Positions 45,076 to 59,440 of a stretch of DNA of 64,000 nt are shown here, in pieces. Within the stretch, counting starts at the first letter, position 1, and every line of letters starts with the position of its first letter. The translations under genes and the position numbers were made by a program. The stretch spans positions 13,123,545 to 13,187,544 of the forward strand of contig NC_079134.1 of assembly GCF_945859705.1 (NCBI RefSeq). The letters are read 5' to 3'. Under the pieces are notes generated by a model. That model was not told the DNA's origin, made no database searches, and was given only the letters and a program-made list of their open reading frames with translations. The stretch is from Episyrphus balteatus (Eukaryota > Arthropoda > Insecta > Diptera > Syrphidae).

Positions 45076-48000
45076 TTGTTCATATGTTCCCTCATAACTT
45101 TTAAGCTATTTGTCATTATTTGTCAAAAAAGGTAGTGTTGAAAACGTGTTGTTCTCCTACTGATTATATAGATTATAATGCCATATTAAATTGAATACAA
45201 TATCCTCTAGAAATAAAACCAATTTTAACTTCATTAGGCAGGACAAAGGCTGACAGTAATCTCGGCATTTTACCAAAGTTTGTTTTTTTTATAACAATTA
45301 TTTGGACTTCCAATTTTTATCTTAAGCTCTATTCCAAAACCTTTGAACTTCAAAAGATGGTGGCTTGTCTGCTCTAGGTAATATATGTCGGAAAATTTAA
45401 CTTTTTTTACTTGAAGCTGAATCCGACTTTTTGCGTTTCGTTTAAATTGAGTATGAACTATATTCCCAAAGAAAACGTTCTTTAATATACTTTAGGCTCT
45501 TTCACATTATGAATTGCTTAGAATATTAGTGGACCAAGCATTTGGCACGCCATACTGTACGATTTCCTTAGAGTTTCTTCTGCCTGTTATAGCTCTCCCT
45601 AAGGTGCGTTTCTTAGTCTTCTTAATCATCTGCCATCTTACCTAAGCCATTTCTGAACTCAGTCTTAACCTTCCCCGATAATTTTATTAATTTGCTGTTC
45701 GGTTTCACCTTCATGAGATAATACTCCCAAGAATGGGACTTAGAATGTTTATATTATGAAAACAGGGAGGTCCAACATGAAATCCTATTTGTTCAGCATT
45801 AATTGTGGCTTCCAGGTAATCTGTATTCCTTTCCAGCACTTTGTTTTATCAACTTCATAAGGTCAGATCTATTCTTTTGGAAGCTTGAAGATAATTAAAT
45901 TTTCCGCTCTTCGGGAAAGCATTCGCTGACCAAGACTGTCTCTATAAGTAGTTGCGAAAATTCGATGGATTGGTACCGCTTGTAACATTTCTCCGGAAAT
46001 GCTGTCAAATGATACCGCTTTGTTATTCATTACTCTACTGATATTCTACTAGGAGAGTGTGTTACGCAATCCGGAATTTTCGCTTCGTTATTGGACGAAT
46101 GTGTTATTAACTTTTAGTTGAAAAACTCCTTTACTTTTCACTGATACCTACCTCCTCTTTGAAAATTAGAACATTACGTTTGTAGACTCTAAGATCTTCT
46201 TATGCAATCTAAACCAAGCGGAATTGTGAAGAAAATATAAGAATTCTACCTGCCTTAATTTCTCCAAGGACGTATTAATATCAAACCTTTTCTTATCATT
46301 TTGTAAAACTTTAGAAATTCTTTCAACTTTCTTGACGTTTCTTGTATTGTTTCTTCTTCCCAGACCACTATTCAACTTTTTTTGTTGTTGTTTTTTTTTT
46401 TATATATTCCACTTTGGATAAGAAAAAAAATCTATATTTATATAAAGCCTACCACAATGTCTTTCACAGGATGCGGTGTCCTCTTTTTTTTTTTGTTTTT
46501 TGTTTTTGGATATAATCCAGTTCACTAAGATTCGCTTCGAAAACAATGGAGCACTTTCTATGTCATGGCTATTTAAAAGTTATTACGCCATTTATTGTCT
46601 ATTTTTTTTTTGTTTGTGTTTTGTTCTTGATACTTCTGCTGTTGCTTTATTTTAAATGGAAGGACTTTTTCTTGTTTCATGTTTCTTCTTCATTCTCTTC
46701 TAACACATTCTACTATCTACCTTCCATCATCCATTTCTGTTATTAAAATTTTAAAGTCACGTGGTAAACTCACACCCAGACTCTTTGTACTTCACAATAT
46801 CATTCTATACCATAATATAAGTAAGGCTTTGTTGTTGTTGTACAGATACAAGTAGTATAGAAATTAGTTACAGTAGGTACTCGCTCTTGTCTATATCATC
46901 TACATACTCTTCTACACACAGTTATGTGGATGCACCTTAATAAAAAAAAACAAAAAAAAAAACAAAAAAAAAACTAAAAAAAAAAATGATGAAAAAAAAA
47001 TTAAGAACACACCCACACACACAAGCAAAAGAATAATGCCGAAGGACAAAAGTGTATAATATTCCAACTCCCATAGCTCGTAGTCGACACATAACACTAT
47101 AACAGTAGCAATAGCAGTATAGAGTACACTATATCGCTTTGGCAGTGTATAACCTTGGTGTATCTTATATTGGCATGTGGCATGGATGGAGGAACTATGT
47201 CAAAGAGAAGTACTCCTCTCTGTATGTAGTATAGCAAACTACGAGCAAGTGATGTTCTTGTTTTCTTTTTTATCAGATATCTCTAAGTCATCATCATCAT
47301 ATCCTTGAAGGATTTTAGACGCCCATCTAAACATAACACACACGCCACCACACATCCTATAGAAGTTTTTTTTTTCGGTTTTTTTTTTCTTGATGTAAGG
47401 TTCCTCTCTGATGTTGGCAGCATGACCGACCGCACTTTCATCATAATCATCATCAGCAGCAGCATTGCTGAATATGCTATACTATGAGCCTATAAACCGA
47501 GTCATGTGGTGTGTCTACGGCTATTGGTTCTGGTTCTGCATAGTGGTTGAGGTTGATGTTGAGGATCGAAAGATTGGGGTTGAGATTTTGTGGTCGTAGG
47601 CTTTCTTATATGCGATGTCCTTGTTAGGTAATTATACATACCTCAGCTTCTTCTAAGAAATTTTTTTCTTTTGGACTTTGTTATGTTTTTTTTTCTGCTC
47701 AAAATTTTCCATGGGCCACCCTTTGTTAATTGTTCAGGAGGGTGGTTTTCTTGTATTTATTTTATTTCACCATTATTATGACGCATTGTTTCTGTTTTGA
47801 CATAAATTTTGTTGAGGAATTTCAGTGTTCTTACTCATACCGATGCAGGAAAATAAGTCCTCAAGTCCTCTTAAGTAAGCGCGGGTCATTCCCAGCTGAC
47901 TAAATCAGTTGTTGATAATTCGTCGCTGCTTGGCTGCCAAAAATTTAACATATTCGTCAGCTGGTAGCCGCCGAAGCTTGATATGTTGATATGTTAAACT

Positions 48001-48655
48001 CTATCAGCCAAGTACTGCTATCATGAGTTTAAACGATAAAGGCTATTTCTAGGATCTTCGCGGTGGGCTTTTTTAAACTTTCTGGTACTTAAACCTCCTC
48101 AATCAGTGGAATAAATTTAGCCAAATAAATAAGCTGAAAGCCAAACTGTCAGACATCCAAAGAGCTTAAAATACTTATTTTAACTTCACAGCTGACTTAT
48201 TTTCTTAACAGGTCGAATTATTTTAGTAAATGAAGCCGTTCCATTAGCCTTAGACGAGAAGAACTCGAAAACACTGTTTGATTTGGTTCAAACAGTATCT
48301 CAGTAGGTATCAGTTGAAAGACTATAATTTCTATGCGTGTTGCAGCCTTGAATAGTTTGCAAACCCTCAGGAATGTCCCTCTACTTTTGGGAGCTTGTCA
48401 TGCTTAAGCAACTTCTTTTCCGCATTAAGGCAAGTAAGTAAGTTAACTACGATTCAACTTTACTCAATACCTATATTCAATAAAAGTATTAAAGATCAGC
48501 TTACCGGAAAAAATGATAGCCCTTCAGTTTCAAATGAAGATTAATTCCATGATATTCTTCGTTGTCTTAATGCTCTGTCTCAATTTGTTTCCTTTGTAAC
48601 TTTCACTAGAAGGTGACCGGTTCATAAAGCAATATACTCCAATATGAATTCTATT
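45076..48655. other. Non-coding DNA, no gene seen
   Basis: The middle part (45500-46100 and 47870-48450) is less AT-rich and of mixed composition, possibly old mobile-element remains, but no protein block could be read. A-rich runs at 46940-46999 and CAT runs near 47290 give chance frames. Confidence 0.45.
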
Positions 48656-48659
48656 AAGA

Positions 48660-49205
48660 AATAATCAAAAAATCGTATAGTATTGATAGTAGCTCCGAAG
48701 AAGTAATGGTGTGTCGAATGAGGCCTTGAGAATAACTTATCAAATTATTAAAAAGAAGCTCCTCTAAGATAAGGTACTTTTCACCAAAGAAGATGTCACT
48801 CAGTTGACGTTTTCCTTATAGTGACCGTGATATTCTTAAGTCATCATTTACAAAAAAAAATACCTAATTGAGTTTAAAATTTTTTTGATAAACCTTTCTA
48901 GCAAAAACCCTAAAGATGAATCGCTATATTTTATATTCGTATTTGCATCTGAGAAAAAAAAAGTGATGTTATTGACAATTGTTCCGAAGAAGTCATCCTG
49001 TCTCAAATGAGGTCTTGAAAATAACTCATCAAACTATTAAAAGTAAAGTTCTCTAACCTGAGGTACTTTCTACCAAAGAACAATGCATTCACTTGATTAC
49101 TTCATTATAGTGACCGTAATTTCCTTATTTCATAATTTGTATAAAAACCAAAAAACGGATTCAAAAATTTTTTTTCTTTAACAAGAAATACTATGGACAT
49201 TAAAT
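48660..49205. repeat. Diverged direct repeat, about 289-bp spacing
   Basis: Two adjacent blocks share the same order of phrases about 289 bases apart: TCCGAAGAAGT (48694, 48983), AATGAGGYCTTGARAATAACT, a GGTACTTT phrase with ACCAAAGAA, and TTATAGTGACCGT. Homology is clear but diverged, so it is an old tandem duplication. No protein is evident. Confidence 0.7.
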
Positions 49206-52200
49206 TTTTTAGTTTAAAACCGAATGCAACCTGAATACAGCTTATTTTAAAAGCAGACAAAAATCCTTCAATAAATTTAAAGAAGAAAATTTTTATGTAC
49301 CAGAGTTAAGGCTTTCAGTATAATGTTCCACAAATATTGTTCAATGCAAAAAGTATACCTAAGTTTATTTTTTAGTTTTCTACTAGTAAAGCTAATAATC
49401 TCTTTTGGAATCTTTAAAAAGCCGCAATCAGTAGTTAGTTGTTGAAGATTCTTTAACCATCTACCAGCATCACTTCTTCATTAGATTCTTCTTCGTTTGA
49501 ATCCTTCTTCATCTTCTTCATTATTGCTAGTTGTTGTTCTTCTTCTTATATATATTTTTTTCTTCGTTCATATCTCTTTTTCTTTCATGATAATAATCAT
49601 CCTTGGCTTTTCTGTACAATACCGGAAAATAAATGAGAACACTTCAAAGACAAACCATCGGTTAATGATGTTGCGCTATAATATAAGAGATGCTTCTTCT
49701 TTTCTCGAACACAAGCAGATATCAGCCAAAGCTAAAGCCGAAGCCACTCTACGCCTTCATCATATTCGTATCATTGCATGCATTTTTTTTTTTCATCGTC
49801 GTCGTCTTTTCTTCATCTTCTTGTTTTCTGATGCACACACAGCTTTTTGGTTAAATTCCTTCATTTTTTTTTTTTTTGTTGTTGTTATACTAAATCATCT
49901 TCATCATGCATCAGGCCAACATCATCATCATCTTCACCGTCATATTCATCATCATCATCATTATCATCACCCTCTAGTTCACCTTCGATTTAGCATTTTT
50001 TTTTTCTTCATGTAGGCTGAGGCAAGCATCTCCTTATGAATAGTTCGTTCGTTCTTCTTCGTCATCATCTTCTTGGGTCTTATACACATATTTGAATGCA
50101 CTTGAAGACTAGGTAGGTTGTATATTCTTCTCTTCTTGCATGTATCTTCTTAGGCTTGGTTGCATTCATTTTTCGCAGCTCATCTCTTGCTCTTGTCATC
50201 TTCAACCATGAATTGGTCTTTAATGGTGAATGCAACTCATTAAAGGATGCTCTTACAGCAAATCTGTGTGGCATATACACACACACAACAAACAAACAGA
50301 CGAAACGACAAAAAAAAACTTGCATGAAAAGATTCTGGTTTTATAGATACTTTTATTCTTTTTCGTCATCCTCATCGTCCTCAACATCGTCGTCGTATTA
50401 TAATTTTGTCTTCTTCTTTTCTTTTTTTTTTTCCTGCTAAAACTGAAGTGATGGTAGTTTGTAGATGGAAAGGTCATCTAGATCAACTTTCTATATTTTT
50501 TTTTTTTGTTCGTTTTGCTCCTTCCTCGAAATGATGATGCTGTGATGGTGTAGTAAGCTTCCTTTTTTGTGCGTTAATCTTATATTTGCCCTTCTTTTAC
50601 ATACAGACGAAGGACGACGAGGACGATTTTGCTTGAGATGAAGGGAAATTGGTGAATCGGTAATTTAAGTAAGAAAAGAAGAAGAAGAACAACAAAAAAA
50701 AAGAAATAGAAAGGAACAATAACCTTGGATTGTTCCGGATTGTTTGATGTGGAATGGGGAGTCCTATAATGAGGTTGATAGCTCCTATAATGCTTACTAC
50801 TACTACTACTGACTGTATGCGCAGCAGATGGTGTAAGGGAAAAAAAAAACTTAAGAAGCTTTACACTGCGTAGGATATCCTATATACTCTCTCTATAGCC
50901 AGGATAAAATATAATTGGATTTTCCTTGTTTAATTTGGCACTTATTTTTAATCTTTGATTGTTGTTTAACCATCAATGAGAAAGAAGCAGAACCAAAAGC
51001 TGCCAACAAGACAGCCGGCGGCGGCGACGAGTACATACGTCCTTGTTAAAGCGACATGGCGTAAGGATAATAATAAACTCATGTTGTTTAATTTTTATTT
51101 TTATTATTTTGTTTAAGGATGTAAAATGAAAAAGAACATGTGTTCTGTCAATATTATTATTGTGACTTATTAAAGAAGAATAAGGACAATTTGAAGACTA
51201 ATCTGTATTGAATGGAGGCAGTTCTTTTTTTTTTTTTTTGTTTTTCCTGGTTTTACTTTCATTTGGAAACACAAAAATATTGGTTATTGTAGAAAATTGT
51301 ACTGTGAGGATGGGGATATCCCACTTCTGATATCTTGTAACTAAGTTGTTCTTTTCTACAAAATCACTGTTAGAGAAACATTTCTTTTATAAAATAATAG
51401 GTAATGAGATCAAGTTGAACATAATTCTGTCGAAAAAATAACTAATTGACATGAATTTCAACACAATTCAATTTTTTAAGGTCATCTTTCTTTAATGTTG
51501 GTCCCAATGACCGTATTTCATTGTTTTGTTATCAGCTTTGTATTTATTTTTGTTATATACCTATTACCTATTGCATCTTTTTTTAATAAAAATGTTTAAG
51601 AATTAAGAATTCTTAAAGATTGATGAATTTGTTTCTGACTACCACGATAATTTTCGTACAAATTGAATTAATTTTTCAACAAACTAAAGATTCATAACTA
51701 TACTGCAAACTATATAAAACTATAAAATTTTCACTAAGAAGCAAAACTCCGTCTAACATCATCAATCATAACCGTTTTCTCAGGTGAAATGTATAAATAA
51801 ATAAATAATAATTTATCCTATTTTCGTGACCTTTTTTCCAATCAAAATTTTGATCCTAAGTGGATCAAAATTTTAAATAAATAATGTTTGATGTAGAAAG
51901 TATATCCGAGCATTCGTACTTTCGTAGTACTGTTAAAGTTTTGGCACTACAAGTTGCAAATTTTGAGGTTACATTTTCTTCTTACTTTTGATTTAATTTT
52001 GAGAAGATTTTAAAATCTTTTTTTTAGATCAAATCAATTGTCAAAACTAATTAAACCAACAGATAACGATGCGAAGATCAAGTTTTGGTCACTTCTTGAT
52101 TCACTTTATTAGGTGTTAGATGAATGATCCAATAGCTTACCTAAGCAACTCGGATTTAATTAAATACCTCCTATTTCCGAGTTGAATTTAGCTGGTGAAA

Positions 52201-54235
52201 CGTGAAATTCAAGAAGTTGGGGTTTAAGGATAATTACATTTGTGCGATCCATGACTGTTAAGCGATGAAGTAGTATCGAACGAAAATTTCGTAACGGATT
52301 TAGTCTCAAATGTCCTAATCGAGAAAACTGTAAAGAAGGGGGAGTTCTGTTTTGGAAAACTAAACAACAATTTTTCTTCCACTGTGAATGATTACTTTCA
52401 TAATATTTTTGGAGTTTTTGGTCAAGGATATCAGGTTTTAATTGGTAAACAATATTTACTCAATTTTTTTGTTTTTATATCTTGTATATGAAAGAATTGT
52501 TGATGCATTACGTGATTGTCTGAAAAGTTTTGGGGGATTCAAAAACCCTAGCGTTTAGCGCAAACAATTTTTACGGTAGTTAAAAAGCTTGACACTTTTG
52601 AATGTAAGTTCTCTCTGACCTTATTTGTCACTTTGGCTTGAAACATAGTTTTTAATAAACTAGAAATATTCAATTCATAGAAAAAAATGGAATTATACCT
52701 TGAACAGAAAATTTGATCGACTCAAAAACGCTTTTGGTGATGAAAAAATTGGTTCCTACGCAATCTGTCTTCCACTACTAAATAATAGAATAATTTGTAG
52801 TGCAACGATCTCATGATGAATCAAAGCTTACACTATCAAGTCTTTAATTTTTGAGAGTAGTTAATCAATTGGAATGAAGGAGTCATTTCCCTACCAAAAC
52901 CAGCTTTTGATTTCCATTGCAATTGCTCTTGATAAATAGATGTTTTGAAGGTTTTGACCATTGCTCGGAAGAATACCTTAAACTTTAAAAATCTGGCGTA
53001 GAAGTCCAATGCCATAAAATAGCCATTAATAGATACTACTCTTCGACCAAAAACTGTAAATTTTTTTTTTTTTTTCTTTTCAAAAAAAAGCTTCATCCCA
53101 ACTTACCTTTTCGAACGTGTTTTCAACCAATTTTTTCCAAACTAAATAAGCATTTTTAAACTTAATATTTACTCGGAAATGGTTGAAAATCTACTTGGCG
53201 TGCGAAACAGCGAGCTAGCTGGCGAAGCTTGTTTGTTGAGGCCCAAATCTACAGCGAATTGTAGCCGGCTTACGGCGCTGGTTACCCTAAGTAAGTAATG
53301 TTCCTGGCCAAAAAACAGATGTTTACTTTTTAATATCATAATGTCATCTATTTAAATATCATTAATTCTCAACTCCTACTATTCTTCAATGACTTAAATC
53401 AGTATAATTTTAGTTTTAATAATTTCGTCAATGGAAAATGGAAGAAATCACACAGAAGTGCATGTTTTTTTTCTAAAATTGTATGATATACTTCATAGTT
53501 TTATGCTGCATTGTGATTTTCCTATTGTTACTCAAACCAATTTAACTATCAGAATTGACGGAAAATTTAATTTGGCTATGGACTTTGGCTAAGTAGGTTG
53601 CTTTCTCAATTTGGAGAATCTACGCTCCTGTCTTAAGGATAGAGTTGATTTTTTTTTTTTTTTAAGACTTTTGTGTTGTGAGTTATTTTCATTTTCATAA
53701 ACCTTCCTCGAAGAATCTTTTTCCGTTATTCTATTTAGATAAATTGTTTTCACAATAATGTTATTTTATACCAAGAAGAACTCGTTAATAGTCTTTTCGC
53801 TAACACTATACTTTTTCTCTCGAATACCAAACGCAAGGTAAAATAAAATTACCTACATATGAAAATAATAACATAACAAAACTTAATATCTCGTAACCTT
53901 GTTCTTTCTCGAAGAACACTCTTATTTCAACATCAATTATTATTATTATTGATAACCTTGCCTTCAAAAATTCTATAGTAAAGAACTTCCCGTCCACCCT
54001 ATATGTACGCCGAGAGACAGAAAGAAATACAGAACCCAACCAAACCCCTACTAAACCTTGATTTGCGTCAAAGGTGTAACATTACTTTACGTATTTTAAC
54101 ACACACGTGAGGCCACAAGCCAATTAATAATTTTTTTTTATTATATTGTCACCTCGACCTTCGATTTGGATGGCCAACTACAAACAGTCGTCGTCGATGA
54201 ATAAAAATAAAAATTGGAAAACAATATTTAATTTA
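49206..54235. other. Non-coding DNA with microsatellites
   Basis: CTT, CAT and GAA-type runs dominate 49480-50440, and a TAC run lies near 50796-50812. The 172-codon frame at 49497-50015 is built on these runs and is not taken as a gene. The rest to 54.2 kb is AT-rich with no bounded repeat recognised. Confidence 0.5.
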
Positions 54236-54239
54236 CATT

Positions 54240-55580
54240 TTATTGCTGCGCTGCAGCCAACAAGCAGTAGCAAACTGTCCACACCGGTGCTGCGCTAAAG
54301 CCATGGAACAACTTCATTTGGTATTAATTTCGTGCTTGATACCAAGCAAGGTTAATCAATACCGCTATAGAGTCAAGCGTAACGACGCGACGCGACGACC
54401 GGTGCGGTGCCGGACGGTGGTATTATCGACGCAGAAAGCACGATACAGTGACGCTACTTTGAAGCTGGAAAACATCCATAAACGGTGCGAACATGAAGCT
54501 CATAAATCTCCTTCTAATGCTGTTCGATCAGCAAAATTATATTCACCTCTCTTCAGACCCTCCTCTTGCAACTGCATTACCCACTTTATCACGATGCATT
54601 ATCAAGATGACTCTGCATCACGGTGAGTCTGACTGCAATGGCTGCGCGACTGCGTATACCATCGTCTCTCCAAACCACTCACGTAATACCTGGCCAAACA
54701 ACTTGTGTGTGTATGCTCCAAGCAGACTTGGCCAGACCTCTTGCCTCTGGCCATCTAGTCGCCGCGAAAAGACGCTAAAAAAAAGTGGCAAAACAAGTGC
54801 TGACAGCTGCAGCAATGCGCCGCGCGCAGCATATACAAACACACAACGCTCTTACCCACATTGTTGACTTAAGAACCAGGTCAAGGATACGATTCCTTGG
54901 ACAAAGTCAGAGTTTAAAGTCGTCATCGTTCGTCGTCGTTGTTGTCGTGCCTCGTCGTCTCTGGCCCGTCTCTTGGTTAGCTCGATGGTAAACGTTGCCA
55001 TAGGCGCAGTAATTGCAGTGCTCGCTCCATTGATCGATGGATAATATGGTCTAAACGTAATCGAGAGTGGTGGAAGCGAAGTGGTGGAGGTAGAATAATT
55101 GGTGGTAATATGAGCGAGTGCACAACTTCATAATGATTTTATGGCGCGGACTTGGTTGCTTGGTGTTGTTGCTGGTTGCTGCTGGCTGATCTTATGCCAA
55201 ATGCAATTCATTAAAACAATTAATTATGCGCGATGCTTTTTATAGCTTTGTGGCTGGTTTGTGTATTGGATGGTTGTTATATTGGCGATCTTTTTGTTGT
55301 TTTTTTCTGTTTTTGTTTTAAGAAAAAAACATGCATGAGACACCTTCGACGGTGTCAGGGAAAATTCGCCGGCGGTCTCGTGTTGTACTTGATGTTTATT
55401 TTCTGCTGCTACACACTCAACTCTTTTTTTTATCATCGTTGTTGTCGTCGTCGTCATTGTGCGTTTGAGTGATTTTATTTTGGTTTTATCGATGTTTAAT
55501 AGAACTTGTTTTTTTTTTTTTAATTCAATTTTGTGTTTTTTTTATGATTTTATTAGTGCGGTAGATTATTATATTGAAAT
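54240..55580. promoter_or_regulatory. GC-richer stretch, possible regulatory DNA
   Basis: The longest GC-richer, low-repeat region of the window. It has CGACGCGACGCGACGACCGG-type words, overlapping frames on both strands that share no recognisable domain, and homeodomain-like cores near 55215-55228 (CAATTAATTATG) with ATGCAAAT-like words nearby. Open frames of about 125 codons in two plus-strand frames reflect higher GC. An enhancer or a non-coding transcript is plausible, but neither is shown. Confidence 0.25.
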
Positions 55581-57523
55581 GGTTGATTGAATGGATGACG
55601 ATATGAGTGGTTATTTATTGAGTGGGCGCCTTTGGTGTGAGATTGATGATGATCGTTATGTTTGATGTTGATGATGATAATAATGATAAGATAGTGTTTT
55701 TTGTCTCTAATGGATTTTTGATGAACTCACAAGTTGGAAGCTACAAATCTTTAATAATTTTTTTTTTTCTTGTTTTTCTTTATAGAATTTTCTATGACGT
55801 GCAGTTAATTATGGTGAGTAATTTTGTAGAATATTGATACTTTGATAGTTTTGGTAATAAAAAGTGTTTTTTTTAACACCTTAGAGGATAGGTAGTTGTT
55901 GCATTGATTCAATTATGGCTTATGGGGGTTTTGTATTCAACTAGAAAAAGAAATATAAAATACAAAAACGGTCAAGGTATGCTGCAATATAAATTTAAGT
56001 GTCAATTTTGGATTATATGGGTGCGTTCTATTTTAACTTGAATGGTGTTTTGTTGTCATTTAGGATAGTAAATTGCAAATAAAATTGATCTAATAGTACT
56101 TGAAATTAAGTTCTAGAAGGTAGAATTTTCTTTAACCAAAACAATGAAAATTTCATAGCAAGATCTTCGATCTAGAGCGTTATGTTATTTTATATGGTTT
56201 CTTGTTTGTTGCATGTTTAGAAATTTGAAGATGGTTTCATGCATTTTCTCATAACAAAGAGTCACTTTGTGTTTAATGATCATTTTTTGATTAAAAAAAA
56301 ATCATGTGTGCAATTAACACGTGGTAGAAGTGAAACCTTAAAAATTATTTTTCTTGCTAAAAATAAAAATCGAAAAAATTTACCTTTTTTTTATTCCATC
56401 ACCTTTAAACCCATATTTTGACAACCTAATAAATTAAATAATAATAAATTTTATATCATCTGAAAGCTTATTATTTCACCTTTTATATGACTTTTCAATC
56501 ATGTTTCTACCATGCCTACAAAAAAAGTAAGAATTTTTTAAAGCCAACCATGTCGAAATTGAAAACTGAGATTACGGTACTTCCTACACTGGTGGCTGGT
56601 CATTGGCAACAGATCTCCACACGTGTTTTGAGGTATTTTCAAGTTTTTAAATTTAAGATTTTGTTACTTGTAGATCACGTACCGTTATGCCATAGTTTTT
56701 ATAATTCACACCTACTTTTAACCGAACTAATGATTAAATAAGTACCTAATAATCAAGTTTTCTATAGAAAATCTTAATTTTTAATCTCGAAAAATATGTA
56801 ATTGTCATTACAAAATTTTTTGTGATAAGTTCGCAGTCTAGTGGCCGTTGAATTGAATTGGAATTCCGACCGTTGAAATAATTGGCAATTAAATTATATA
56901 CATTAGAATGGTTCTTATGTAGGACATGCAGTTGGATAGCCGTCATTCGGTAAAAAATTTTGAGAAAAAATGTCCCTAATTTTTATAGATATAGATTTTT
57001 ATTTGACTCCCTTCAATTAAGTATAACCTACAAAAAATAGATACGTGCAATAATTTTAATTAGTTTCCAGATGTCGCAACTTTTCAAATTTTAGAAAAGG
57101 TATACCTTGAAAATAAAGGTCTTTCACATTAAACTCTTGAACGGAAAATTTGATGGAGAAGATTTGTACACAATTTGTATATTATTTGATATTTTACATA
57201 AAACCATCAACAGGTTTTTCAAAAATATCATTATTTTTACAAATTCGTTAAACGTCCAAAAAGTGTTAAGCTAAGTTCAAAAAATCCATTTGAGACTTAT
57301 AGGTATTATTACTGAGAGTATCCCTCAAACTTCGTGAGTGTAGATTTTTTTTCCCAATATGTATCATTCGACTCTCAAGAAACTTGGGGAGTATTCGCAA
57401 AAGTTTTATCATTGAATAATTGTTTAATTCTCAGATCAGATGAATACGCTCCTTAATAGTATGTGTTAAATTAATGTTTAAGAATGTGGCATTTTTGTTG
57501 ACTGATGAAAACGCAAAACTAAC
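55581..57523. other. AT-rich non-coding DNA, no gene seen
   Basis: The stretch starts with a GATGAT-rich patch near 55620-55690. Frames are short and without recognisable features. Confidence 0.5.
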
Positions 57524-57554
57524 GAAAAAATGTTACGAATACGCCATAGTGACC
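57524..57554 (-). repeat. Second copy of the 36.9-kb element end
   Basis: Reverse complemented, these 31 bases read GGTCACTATGGCGTATTCGT followed by AACATTTTTTC. They match 36911-36942 at all but two or three positions. The other end of this presumed element was not located. Confidence 0.55.
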
Positions 57555-57999
57555 CTTTTATGTGTTTGAGAGTTTATGCGGAAGGAAATGTAAAATCTTA
57601 AAGTAATGTTAATCTTAACTTTTTTTTCTGTTTCGTATTAACAAAAGGTTCTAAACTAAAGAACATTACCAAAATTAATTAAATGCCTATATATTGATTA
57701 CTTTTTAAAATTTACAAAATCTGCATTACCGAACATTTTTTAGAATCCATCTACAAATTCTAAATCATCGTGTTTTATCTTTCAATAACATTAGTTGACT
57801 TCGAAACCTAATAAAACCAACCCAGGCTCGTGCAACATTAATAAAATAAATACATACATATTTTCCTCCCAAAACTTCATAACAATTTCAAGTTCATATC
57901 CAACTTTTTAGTTTCAAATAAATTCACCAATTTTATCACGTTTAACCATTTACATAAAAAAAATAATAAATACAAATCTAGGTTACCAAAGACGAATCT

Positions 58000-59440
58000 T
58001 GCACTTGATCTCAATTGGTCATTGAAAATCGTGCCAAGTCGCACAGTCCAAGATCAAACCGCATCTCCACTGATGGATAAAACCAAAATAACAAATTGCC
58101 TCCGATTTATCTGAGCAAAACAAACTAAAAAAAAACATCAGAAAATATAAACTGCATTGCTTTGGATAAAAATCAGATCGTGTCGACCTTGCTCTCCCTC
58201 TTCATTCTCGCGTTCTCTTTCTCACACAGCTCTGCAATAACCTATTCCCCTCAAACAACTAAGTTTATGCCTTGTCCACATAGTAAACTGCATTAAGAAC
58301 CAGGTGTTTCAAGCCGCCGCCGCGCAAAATCGCTGCAACGTTTAACTTAGCATCAGCAATATAATAAACCACTCTCACACAAAAAAATTCATGTATCGGA
58401 AACACTGGTGCGCGCAATCATGATTGCTTACCTTAATTATCTTATCTTGGTAATTCAAGAATTATTAATTGAATTTCAAGCATTTTCACGGATCATGCAT
58501 TTTTTTCTGTAATCTGAACTCCCCCTTAACGCCTTTACGTACAATTCGCATACAAATTTTGCAGAACCTTGTCTTAATGTCAACCGAAAGAGAGCCAAGA
58601 AACAGCCGCTGTTATGCTTATGCTTTGACGTTCAACGACGACAACGATAACACCGCCAACATTTTACTAGAGTTGTTGTAGTAGGTATACCACTTTAGAG
58701 GGATAAGTGGTTGCACTTGAAGCTTGATTTGGATGACTTTGAAATTTCTTGCCAAGCTTCTCTCTAGGCTGCGTTTTGTGACTCAACATTTGTTGATTCT
58801 TTCTTATTTGAACAGAAACTGAAAAAAACTACATTACCAGTGTGACCTCTGCTTTAAGCTTGCTGTAAGTTTTGAAGCTAGTAGCGCTTTATCGCCAGTG
58901 GGCCGCGACAACCATTTTTGTATTCCATGCGCACTGACATTACCAGTCCGATGCTATTCTGACTATTTCTGTTTTTGTTCCGACTTGGAACGCATTGCGT
59001 TTTTTTTCTCTCCTTCTCTCTCTCTGTTTGTCAGTTTTGTTAGGGGAGGCAGGGGTGGCAAACACAAAACAAGTAGAAAAAAAAAGTATAGAAAATATTC
59101 AATCGGTCATGGTAATTGGGTCTTTAAGTTGCATACTGCACTGAACACCCGGAGCAACAGCGCAGCGGGGCTTGAAGTCTTGAAACGCATATGACGACAC
59201 GTCCTTAAGCTGCTGCACAATTTCATCGCGCGCATATGACTATTCTCTATACAAACTTGCAAACTATTTTTGTTTGTTGTGTTGATATCTTTGAGAATCT
59301 AAGCCAATGTCAGGCAGAATTGACTGACTCTTCGCTTTAAATGGTCACGATCAATCGAATACCAGTTGTCGCTGCCTGTCAGATCTGTGTATGATCTCGA
59401 TTAACTTAATAGATGGACTGGTTACCGTGACTTTTTTTTT
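58000..59440. promoter_or_regulatory. Second GC-richer stretch, possible regulatory DNA
   Basis: Low-repeat sequence with GCCGCCGCCGCGC near 58313 and a perfect 14-bp palindrome GCAATCATGATTGC at 58414-58427. GATA-type cores (TTATCTTATC, near 58437) and ATTATTAATTGAATT-like homeodomain cores follow. The clustering is suggestive of an enhancer. The evidence is motif density only. Confidence 0.25.

Noticed and set aside
49497..50015. 172-codon open frame
   Set aside because: Built on CTT, CAT and T runs (poly-S, poly-H, poly-F). No domain, and the frame depends on microsatellites.
54243..54867. Overlapping frames of 127 and 124 codons
   Set aside because: Overlapping open frames in two plus-strand frames and one minus-strand frame fit higher GC content. 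None has a recognisable motif.
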